From: Asterias amurensis
Lineage: Eukaryota > Echinodermata > Asteroidea > Forcipulatida > Asteriidae
Assembly (NCBI RefSeq): GCF_032118995.1
Contig: NC_092650.1
Coordinates: forward strand, 5,642,001-5,706,000
Length of the DNA stretch: 64,000 bases
Direction: 5' to 3'
Positions 33,536-51,100 of the stretch are shown here, in pieces. The translations under genes were made by a program, and so were the position numbers. The notes under the pieces are model-generated. The model ran no database searches. It worked only from the letters and a program-made list of their open reading frames with translations, and was not told the DNA's origin. Position 1 is the stretch's first letter. Each line of letters opens with the position of its first letter.

Positions 33536-34858
33536 TTACATGGTCGTCAAACACTGCGTCCGAAGGGTAGGGAAGAGTAGACGCCGATAAGAAGGGTGCC
33601 TGAAGAACCTCCTGATACTCCGCCGAGTGGGTCTCTTCGGTACACGGACCGACGGGAGGAAGTGAACTCCGGAGAAGGTGAAAGGAGCTGGTAGGTGGAC
33701 CTCTTCTTCGTGGAAGACGCACTTATCCGCCTTCTTAGGGTTCCTGGTTGCTGAAACACGTCTGGGGCAGTGGGTTGGCTCGAGGTCCCACAGTAGATGC
33801 ATCCATTTGCGAACTGTAGTAATAGCTGCAACAAGATTAAATAAATACAAATGTGATGAGCATGAGCAAATTATTAGCGAATCTATACCAAAAAGAGTAC
33901 TGAAAGGAACATTACAGAACTGTTTTTTTTTCTATCAAAACAGTTGCTGGCAGTGAAGGCTTGTTATGTTATCCACATAAACTGACGAACCGAAAATAAT
34001 AATGAAACGCTCACTGAGCAGAAAAGAATGAAGAACATGAAAGAAAATAATGAAGGCCGGCCACTTCTGCCAGAGTCAGACAATTGGGGTACGTACGAAG
34101 TGACTCGGGTACGAAATGACTTGGGTAGGAAGTGACTTGGGTACGAAGTGACCGACATCGTAATACATGTAGACTCCAAATAGTTTGACATTTCAGACAG
34201 AATCCACGTTTACTGTTCAGCTGCAGCATGTTTATTAATTTCGTATTATTAGAGCCTATACCGACATTTCATAATTCAGTCCTTTTTATCATAACAACAC
34301 AAACTAAAACTAATGATGATATTTACCTAGTTTAGGCGCAACCTCTCGCAGGCCTTCGACGGACTCGATCAGATGCTGTCGAACCTTCCCAACAGTAGCA
34401 CCGCAGATGTCGACCAGCCAGTTCATATGACTATCGCGCCTTCTCTCAATGCAAGACCTCACATATTTCTGGATTTCTGGCAGTATCTTTGGAAATCTTG
34501 ATAAGAGTATCCCTCGCCTGTAGGATGGTTTCGAGTTAGCATCGACGGTGTCCCACGTGGTGATGGACCACTGCTTAGCACACCACTTGTGTCTGCAGTC
34601 GCAAGGATATTGTTTCGCTGGTCTGTTAACCGTAAGAGTCGGGATGCTGTCATCGTCGCTTTGGAAGAGCCAGTCAAGATCGGATGAAGGGCTTCGGCTG
34701 CTGGTATCGTCGCTTTCGAAGAGCCAGTCCAAGTCAATTTCTTCGTTCAAAGGGCTCATGGTAAAACCTTCTTTGATCGGTGAAAACAAGGCTCTGACAG
34801 GGCCATCTTTTAACGGGCTCATGGTAAAACCTTCTTTGATAGGAGAAAACAGAGCCAT
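33536..34858 (-). CDS. Unrecognised protein with duplicated N-terminal motifs
   Basis: Minus-strand exons 34858-34327 and 33825-33536, GT-AG and phase-matched (273 aa). I do not recognise the family. The N-terminus is a tandem repeat: ALFSPIKEGFTMSPL occurs twice (residues 2-16 and about 23-37). An acidic-hydrophobic repeat follows, DLDWLFESDD and DLDWLFQSDDD, of the kind seen in activation domains. Then comes a Cys/His cluster CDCRHKWCAKQW, possibly metal-binding, and a helical region LPEIQKYVRSCIERRR ... GKVRQHLIESVEGLREVAPK. Exon 2 in the spliced frame is very Arg-rich (RRVSATRNPKKADKC ... RPTRRSIRRFF), and all three frames of that exon are open for about 180 nt, so the frame or 3' splice choice may be wrong. 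A TATA-like box lies about 105 bp upstream. Exon 1 is probably coding; exon 2 is less certain. Confidence 0.5.
34087..34152. repeat. ~17-bp minisatellite
   Basis: About four units of GGGTACGAAGTGACTT with small changes, in the intron of the unrecognised gene. Confidence 0.75.
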
Positions 34859-34963
34859 GACGTACGGTACACAAGAGAGTTAGAAATTGGCGTCTTTTCC
34901 TGGATGATTTCTTAAGGCAAGTGATACCGATTGAGATGGTACAAACTGATTTGGTGGGCATAC

Positions 34964-34973
34964 CCTTATATCC
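34964..34973 (-). promoter_or_regulatory. TATA-like box
   Basis: Minus strand GGATATAAGG, about 105 bp upstream of the ATG at 34858. The spacing suits a core promoter with a short 5'UTR. No experimental support. Confidence 0.45.
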
Positions 34974-35529
34974 ATGCACAGCACAACGCAGTTCTATTCA
35001 GCCATAGAAAGCCGCAACTTCAAAGGCAAGCTGGTAGCAGGCGTTAGTGGCTTTGAACTGCCGACGAATTAACGCCTTTCTTATGCAGTGCGAAAAACAG
35101 GCGCTATTTGAACAGGCACTATATTTGAGATGCTTGGTAATTAGATACACAAAGGTTTCTGAGAAACAGGGACCGGCCCGATGAATGAGCAGGTCCGCGG
35201 GATTGCATCTTGCATTTATAAAGTCATTCAGAATTGAATCTTTCAATTGGCACAGCATGGGGAATAGAAGGGGAAAAGTAGATAGTTTGTGCATTATTGA
35301 GAAAGGACCAACTGCATGGCTTGTGGTCCACAAAAAACATGATAATTCTATCATAATTCTTAACCCATGACTTTTCAGAATCAACGTATATTCTTAGAAG
35401 AGAAGAGATTAAGTTATAGTTGCCAGCCGTAAACTACTCTATTTCCGTAGAGTGTACGATTTTCTATGTTTCACATGTTCATATTGCCTGTTGAACACAT
35501 TAGTGAAAACGTCATAACCAGACAAACTT

Positions 35530-35930
35530 ATAGGCATTGAACACCTTTGGTAATTGTCAAAGACCAGTCTTCTCACTCTACCATTATGCATACAAATAAC
35601 AAACCTGTGAAAATTTGAACTAAATTTGCACTAAATTTGTCGTCGACGTTGAGAGAAAATAACGACAGAATAACGATTGAAAAAACACCCTTGTCGCACA
35701 AAGTGTGTGCTTTCTTTCAGATGCTTGAACTCGAGACCTCAGCTGGGGTCTCACATTCAAATCAAATGTAGTGAGAAAAATACTTATTTCTCAAAAACTA
35801 AGTTACTTCAGAGGGAGCCGTTTCTCACAATGTTTGATACTATCAACAACTCTCCGTTGCTCATTACCAAGTACGTTTTTATGCTAACAATAATTTTGAG
35901 TAATTACCAATAGTGTCCAGTGTCTTTACA
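35530..35930 (+). mobile_element. Family A MITE, diverged copy A12
   Basis: Starts AGGCATTGAACACCTTTGG and ends CCAATAGTGTCCAGTGTC. The interior is recognisable but older (many changes, disrupted palindrome). Confidence 0.85.
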
Positions 35931-37767
35931 TTAAATTGTCAACTTAGGAAAATATCCTATAATTTCATCAAATTTGCTACTAACAACATGTGTTTTGCTG
36001 CGCTCAATCGGAATTTTTATGTGAAGATAAGAAGTTGTATCTATTGTTTGTGGGTGGCAACAATGCACGTGAAAGAAGATACTTTCCTATCGAAGTATAT
36101 AATTACGAAGTGGAAGGGGGAGATCTAAAGCCGGCCTCGCGTCGACTCACGATTGTCTTGCGCCGGCAACAAACCGTCGGCAACGCGCAGACTATGCTCA
36201 GGTCACAACAACTGAGAAATCGTCGTGCGCCTGCGATTGGTTCCCGACCGTCGGGGTCACGTCGTACATGTACAAGTTGAAATTGTTCTTCTCTTGCGAC
36301 TGTTGATTTTTTCCAGCGGCGACTGTTTCAGATTATTCCCGATGATCTTAGCTCAGGCGCATTGTGATTGTTTTTGTTGACGCAAGGTCAACCCAAAATG
36401 TACTGCTTATTATGGCAGGTTGGGGTAAGCGTACATACACAGCTACCTCCATGTACAAAATAATTTCTCATTTCACATGGGGTTTCTGATCAAAATCTTC
36501 CATGAAAGATGTTCGCTACTAAGACCATCTGGGGAAATTGGCGAAATTGGGAAATTGGGGAATTGGGAAATTGGGAAATTGGGAAATATGGGAAATAAGC
36601 AAGACAGTTCTTTTCAGAAGTAAGCTAAGTAGTCTCCTGAATTCCGTGGTAGTAGAATAACAAACAAGACCTAGTTCCCACTTCCCAAAGATAAACATCT
36701 ATCGTACACGGCAATCAAGTTGTTCACACGGTCTTGTTACCGCAAACTGAATATCGATGTTCTGCCCCTCCCCCCCCCCCCCCCCCAACTTGATAATCTA
36801 AATCGTCCACTAGTTGGGACGCCCCAACTTTAACACTCAAGTTGGACGATTAGGAAGTTGGGACGGAACATCTCAACATAAGCAACCTCAAAGCATACAT
36901 TAAATGAACAACACTGAACTGAAGAGTGAAGTAGACACAATCAGGTTTAAGGATAAGAAAAGCAGATCTGTCGTTGAAGGAAAAAAACGAACAATAAATA
37001 GCGTTTTCATCTGCTCTATCTGAATAATTTTAGCAGAGAACCTAAATAAAAGAAAGGACAACCACGTTTGTCCATGATGAGGACAAGGGACAAGTTTAGT
37101 TAGGCTGTACACACACATTTAAAGTATTAATTATTGAATGGCAAGGTAACTGCAACTTATCATACTACGTTTGTATGCCACACAAACGGAAGTAACGTTT
37201 AAAAAACATCACTAAACCAATATCCAATTTGAACTTATAACAAGTTTACCTTTTCTTTTACAACCAATTCAACCGAACGAATTGAAAACTACAACATTTA
37301 AACAAAACAACACTACACTATCCAACTTACATGAAGTGCTTTGAAAGTTGGGGATTTGTCTCTGCATACAAAATCCCAGCTGCCCAAAGAAATCTTAAAT
37401 TGTTAACTCTTTGATCTTTCTCGACATCAACCGACATGCTTCAGTTTCAGCTCCTCCGTTTTTTAAAAACACCGGACCGGTTTCACGCAAAACACGTGTT
37501 GATGTTTTGTTTTTGGAAGGATTGGTTAGTCTAACCAAGTCTAGGCATGGTTCTTTAAAATGCACCAGACTATACAATATCCTCTGTCAAAGTAAATCTT
37601 TATAACAATACTTTGTTCTTTATTTTAATGTACATATTTTAATACATTACATTAAGAAATATTATCATTAGATTTAAAACATTAATTTCAATATTTTTTA
37701 TGCAGAATAAATAATGTTTTATTCTTGTTATTTCGACGGTGTACACAAATGCTGGTCGGCTTTCAAA
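35931..37767. other. Spacer upstream of PIGU
   Basis: No supported gene. It contains an open frame of unknown meaning at 35990-36280, a GGAAATT-type tandem repeat (36527-36600), a C run at 36768-36786, and inverted pieces AACTTGATAATC / GTTGGACGATTAGG around 36790-36860. Confidence 0.4.
36527..36600 (+). repeat. GGGAAATT short tandem repeat
   Basis: About eight degenerate 7-9 bp units of GGGAAATT. Confidence 0.85.
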
Positions 37768-45333
<7,566 letters not shown>

Positions 45334-45520
45334 ACTGTGTTTTGATATGGTCTCAGGTACTTGATGGTTTGATGTTGCACCTTGTAGACTTGATGTGGAC
45401 AAGGAGCTAGTGCTCAATGAGGCATGTATCACAAAAATTGGCTATGCCTGTAAATGTTTCCTGCAATATAGCCCCATATAGGACTCTTCCTCTGTACACA
45501 GATACAGAGTCCTAACTATT

Positions 45521-46061
45521 AGGGCCCGTTTCTGGGGCGGACAATTTTCAAAGCTTCATAAACTCAAATCTTACCTGCAAGAAGCCACTTATTTCAACAG
45601 ATTCACTTTCCATGGTAGCATACATTTTTCTGCGGTGGGTTTGGTTCGTCATATAATCCTCACAAATCCATAATTTTTTGTGATATAATGCAGCTCCCAA
45701 CGTTAAAAAATTCCTGTTTTTATCGTACTCTCACAGTGTTGTATGCTGCTGTGCGTATGCGTATACATTCGCGTGCAAGATGCAAGACGCATTTAATTCT
45801 CGGTCACTGTATCTATAATTGACTGCACAGTGTTAACACTCAAACGCAAGTCTGCGCTCTGTGCGTACGCACGGCAGACTGTGAGAATACGATCATAAAC
45901 GGGAATTGTTTACACTGGGAGCTGTATTATTTCATGAAAATGACGAAATATGTGAAGAAAATATAAAACCAAAACCCACCGCAGATGGAATGTGAATCTG
46001 TTGAAATTAGTGGCTTCTTGCAGGTAAGATTTGAAAATTGTCCGCCCCAGAAATGGACCCT
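45521..46061. mobile_element. Long-TIR element, family F (~540 bp)
   Basis: Inverted ends AGGGCCCGTTTCTGGGGCGG and TCCGCCCCAGAAATGGACCC, with arms continuing through CTTACCTGCAAGAAGCCACT and ATTCACTTTCCATGG-like sequence to inner AGACTGTGAGAATACGAT/ATCGTACTCTCACAGTGTT. No transposase. Lies 190 bp after the PIGU stop. Confidence 0.85.
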
Positions 46062-46364
46062 GACATCCAGGGCGTCACTGTATAGGAAAGTGTAAGGCTG
46101 CCAGGGCTACCTGCAATGGTACTTTCAACTTAGTGTACAAGTTTTTTTTGTATAAAGTTACGGATTTTCTTGTAAAGATTCGTTTGTAGTATTTCTGACA
46201 AAGTTTGTATGATATTTGAAAAAAAAATTGTGCAGTAGCAACTTACAGGGAATGTGCTTTTCCAATATTGGTTATGGAAGTATGATATGATTATTATAGA
46301 TAGACTTGACGAAGTTTTTCATCTTAAAATTGTTAAAGGTCTTGTCACATGGGGCAATTGTTTC

Positions 46365-46496
46365 GGAAAAGTTTCTGTATGGCGCCACCACTTTTTCATT
46401 CGATATGAAATAATAAAGTATCTAATTTACCTCAATGAGATATCCCCTTTTGTAAAAATGAGTGAAAAAGTGGTGGCGCCATACGGAAAGTTATCC
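46365..46496. mobile_element. Small palindromic MITE, family G, copy 2
   Basis: Nearly the same 132 bp as 20024-20155. Inverted GGCGCCACCACTTTTTCATT / AGTGAAAAAGTGGTGGCGCC. Confidence 0.85.
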
Positions 46497-46680
46497 ATTG
46501 TTTCCATTTTCCAGGCAACTAGGAGGCAAACACATTTCAGTTTTCTCAAATTTGTGGGATACTAGTAGTTTACAGCTAGAGATTCTCCCTTGCACTGCCA
46601 AAGTGTTTCTTTTGCACACGGTGCAATGGTCTAGGCCCCAGGCGTCAGAGATTGATAGTGGACAGTGTACTGCGCTCGTT

Positions 46681-47067
46681 TTAAAGGCAGTGGACACCAT
46701 TGGTGATTACTCAAAATAATTATTAGCATAAAACCTTTCTTGGTGACGAGTAATGAGGAGAGGTTGATGGTATAAAACATTGTGAGAAACCGCTCCCTCT
46801 GAAGTGCCATAGTTTTCGAGAAAGAAGTAATTTTCCACAAATTTGATTTCGAGACCTCAGATTTAGAACTTGAGGTCTCGAAATCAACCATCTTAACGCA
46901 TACAACTTCATGTGACAAGGGTGTTTTTTTCTTTCATTATTATCTTGCATGTTTGATGACCGATTGAGCTCAAATTTTCACAGGTTTTTTATTTGATGCA
47001 TATGTTGAGATACACCAACTGTGAAGGCTAGTCTTTGACAATTACCAATAATGTCCACTGCTTTTAA
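46681..47067 (-). mobile_element. Family A TTAA-MITE, full copy A15
   Basis: TTAA at both ends, intact TIRs. Confidence 0.9.
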
Positions 47068-47134
47068 ACCGCTATAGAGCACCCTCTTATGCCATGACTA
47101 CTGCACTGTATGCACAAGAGACAATCTTATAATA

Positions 47135-47462
47135 ATAATTTGGGGGGCTAATCATCCTTACTCGCAGCTAAGAGCTGAATTGCAAAGGGCGCGTCTACAG
47201 CGTGTTCGAGAAGCAAGCATGCAAGGGCGCCTTTGGCTGCCAGCCACATCAACCCATAATGACCATGCAGCACAGCCAAGATAGAAAGTGTTTGATTTTT
47301 CCAGAGGGCGAAAAACCGGATAGTCTGGAAAACCCTTGTGGCACAGCAGAGAACCAACGCACAACTCAACTCACATATGGCACTGGCCGGGAATCGTACT
47401 GGGGTCACCTTGGTGAGAGGCGAGCGCTTTACGCACAAGCCAACCATGCCACCAATTGAACA
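47135..47462 (-). mobile_element. tRNA-derived SINE, family S1, minus copy
   Basis: The complement starts TGGTTGGCTTGTGCGTAAAG, has AGTACGATTCCCGGCC, and ends TGCGAGTAAGGATGATTAGC followed by ATT repeats. Homologous to 8085-8400 throughout. Confidence 0.85.
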
Positions 47463-47885
47463 AAACGTTCTAGCTGTTTAGTAAAACTTAAGTGTGCATG
47501 GATTTTCTCTTATTGGAGACTGCCTGTTAGTATTGTTTGAAATGAAAGACCATAAACCACTTGTAAAGAAGTAATGTCACACTAAATTCATATGCAATAT
47601 TGAGCGTATTTTGTTCATTACCCATGTGTTAGGACTAGGCTGGACTTCCTAGAAAGAAAAGCCAACAATCAAGAACCTTTTGTTTGATATTTAATACCTT
47701 TCATACAAGAATTCGTTGAATTGTACAAAACAACCCTGTGGGGATTTTTATCAAATATTTGAGTAAACTTTCTTTTGAATAAAAAATTATATACAGTTCA
47801 CCTACAAATGTTTGTTTAACTCAAAAACCCTAAAATTTACAAGATGTACAGCTAGTCAAACAAATAAAAATAAAAAATTTCAACA

Positions 47886-48147
47886 ATTTTTGCAGTGTTT
47901 GAAAAAGTAATTTTCCAAGAATTTGATATCGAGACCTCAAATTTAGAATTTGAGGTCTCGAAATCAAGCATATGAAAGCACACAACTTCGTGTGACAAGG
48001 GTGTTTTTTCTTTCATTATTATCTCGCAACTTCGACAACCAATTGAATTCAAATTTTCACAGGTTTGTTATTTTATGCATATGTTGAAAATACAGCAAGT
48101 GAGAAGACTGGTCTTTGACAATTACTAATAGTGTCCACAGTCTTTAA
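47886..48147 (-). mobile_element. Family A MITE, truncated copy A16 at the SRCR stop codon
   Basis: Reads from AAAAAGTAATTTTCCAAGAA to the terminus CCAATAGTGTCC-like end and TTAA 48144-48147. The stop codon TAA of the SRCR gene (48146-48144, minus) lies inside this TTAA. Confidence 0.88.
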
Positions 48148-51100
48148 TCTGCAGGTGGCAGTGGGCTGCTTGGTGGCGTTTCAGTACCAATGTAGCCAGG
48201 TAGATCTGCTGGATCTGTATAATTAGGATAGTCACTCTGCCGACTCGTACTTATTATTAAATTGTTCGTTTGGGAAACATCGCTATACACCGGAGGCCGA
48301 GGCGATGACACCCCTTCAGTTCTAGCTTCGGGGTAGTGGGCGACTGTCACCTCATAGGACGGGGGCGGCTCGTGGGGTACCCCGGCAGGCTTCCACTGCC
48401 CGCTGCTGTAGTCCGGAGGCTCCAGATCACGGGGCGGGAGGTTGGGGTCGATGGGGATCCCGTTGACTACAAAGAGACCGGAGTTGGCCCGGGGGTAGAG
48501 TGGCGGGCTCGGGGTGGTCTCGGAGTCGGCGTTGGCGATTTGGTTTGTTTGTTGGGCAGCGTGGGATGCTTTTTGGCGTTGGTGGAGGTAGCGGATGCAT
48601 AGTGAGACGAACAGGATGACGACGAGGCAGGTTATGATGGCTCCTATGGTTGTACTCATCGAAGGGGAGATGTTTCCTGATTCAGAAAGTTGACGAAACA
48701 CAGGGAAACAATTGTTGCTAAATCGAAAATATACACATCAAAGAACTAATTCTAAAGAAATTCAACTAGCAGATGCATAGTGAGACGATTATAGGGATGA
48801 CCAAGCGACAAGGGAAATATTTCTCGAGTGTTCAGAAAGTTAACAAAAACTACATTTTGTTGCAAAGTAAACTGCAAGAAAAATACATTTGAGATAAAGA
48901 ATAAAGGCAATTGGATATGTTTATATAAATGCAATGAAAATTTAAATAAATGAATTTGAAAATATAAACGAATGCATTGAAATATAAACTAATGCATTGA
49001 AAATATAAACATACTTATGTTATTAAAATTTTCATAAATGCATTGGAAATACAAATAAATACAATAAGAGAATAAATAAATGCATTGGTAAAATAAATAA
49101 ATGCAATGAAAAATTAAATAAGGGAATTTAAATTTTATTAAATTCACTGGAAATATAAATAAATGCCTTGTACATATGAATAAATGCCGTGAAAATTTTA
49201 ATAAATGCATTGGAAACAGAAACAAATGCAATGAAAACAAAATAAAATGCATTGAAAACATAAATGCACTCGCCAAATAAGTAAAGGCAGAACCAAAAGT
49301 TACTTAAAATAGATTGCGCATCCTACGGCCTTTGTGAAACGGGGTCACTTAACTATTTGGCCTGTCATTGATGTTGGACCGCGACCCAAACTTGTTTTCA
49401 TGGAACGCGACCCAAACTTGTTTTCATAATTTCCTGAAAACGAATTTAACTGCTCTGGAAAATATAACTAGCTACATTGAAAATAAATACAAATAACCGA
49501 TTTGGAAATATAAATAAACGCATCGAAAATATAAACTGCTACATTCAAACACAAAATATGGCAATAACGGTCTTTCCCAAGCGAGTTAACTGTACAATAT
49601 GTAAGTGTTGGGGTCCTTTTAGTAGAACCCAGATTATTCAGTACCTTTTTACATTATCATGGCAAACTAAAAAATCAAGTGTGCAAGTATTTGATGACGT
49701 AAGTGATGACGTAATTCTTACCATTCTGATCCTCATCATTAGATGTCTTGCATGCGATTGCAACATCTTCTAAATGGTTGCAGTTGTGTTCTCCCCAGCC
49801 GTTGTGTGGACACTGGGATAATCTTGCTTCCCGCCCGGTACAAAACAGGTTGTCAAGAAGAATGCTGGACGTGCTCCGTCCGTAATCTGATGTGGATGAA
49901 ACAAAAACAGAAAGAAATATGTAATATTGTGCATGGTTAAAGGCAGTGGACACTATTGGTAGTTACTCAAAATAGTTATTAGCATAAAACCTTACTTGGT
50001 ACAGCAAGCAATGGGAAGAGGTCTGCAAGACGTCAAGTTTCTCAAAAGAACACAATCTGCACAGTAGATTTATATTAAAACGTCACTACTGCAACATACA
50101 TACTGCTTGCCAATTTTCCAACGATGGTTAAAAGTTTCTGTATTGTTTTGCATATGGTTCTGCTATCTGATATCAATAAAATAAACAGGCGTGTAATTCG
50201 CCACTCACCCGTATAATCAAATGTTGAAGTGACACCATCATATCCTAGCTGCCTGCAAGCCACCCTGGCTTCGTTGTCCGTCCAGTTGTCGTCACAGATT
50301 GTCCCCCAGATTCCGTGATGGTAGACCTCCAAACGGCCGGCTCCCGAGGTCGAACTCCCGGCTAGCCTTAGGTCACCCTCCGCTGAAATGTCATCGAAAG
50401 ATGATTTTTGTTTCGTCCGGGTTTTTTTTTATGAGTCAAACATATCTTTGTCATGACATTGACGAAACAAATAAGACAATTAATTGAGTTCAAGGCCTGA
50501 CCTAGCCCTATTATAGGACTCTATCTCTGTACACAGATACATATCTGTAGTATAATACGGAAGTGTAGCCTAAGGCCGCCAGGGCTAGGCGTGACCTACA
50601 ATAGTGTAGGCTCTAATAGACTTTTCAGGCTATTTCATTACAATTTTCAAACTTTTCCCAAGGGCAAACAAATCGGGAAATCTACTAAAAAGTAGGAAGA
50701 ATACCATACCTGCTTTGTTCATGACAGTAAAGCTATTTCCCTGTACTATTAAAGGCACTGGACACTATTGGTAAATACTCAAAATAATTGTTAGCATAAA
50801 AACTTACTTGGTAACGAGCAATGGAGATATGTCGATGACCAGTTGAGTCAACATTTTCACAGATTTGTTATGTTTGGATATACCAAGAGAATATCTGGTT
50901 TTTACCAAACGTGACCAGTGTCTTTAAAGTGCTACCGGTACTATTTATTGCTTGCGCAGCACTGTGAAGTTAAACCCTCAAAGAAATTCTGTCCACTTTA
51001 ACGTTTAGTAAATAAAAGTTTGTTATTTCCGTCTCCTTATGGTGATTTTTGTGTCGATGATGATGGAGGAGGTGATTTTTTTTTATCAAAACGTCGCTAT

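Noticed and set aside
35990-36280. Open frame with KKLYLLFVGGNNARERRYF
   Set aside because: No ATG in frame at its start, no splice partners and no recognised family. Left as part of the spacer.
36760-36860. CRISPR-like or regulatory short repeats around AACTTGATAATC
   Set aside because: Only imperfect inverted copies, no regular spacing, eukaryotic context.
48336-48602. Plus-strand open frame antisense to the SRCR tail
   Set aside because: It is a shadow of the GC-rich Pro-coding exon on the other strand.
48989-49276. Phe/Met/His-rich open frame
   Set aside because: It is an artefact of the AT-rich 20-bp tandem repeat.
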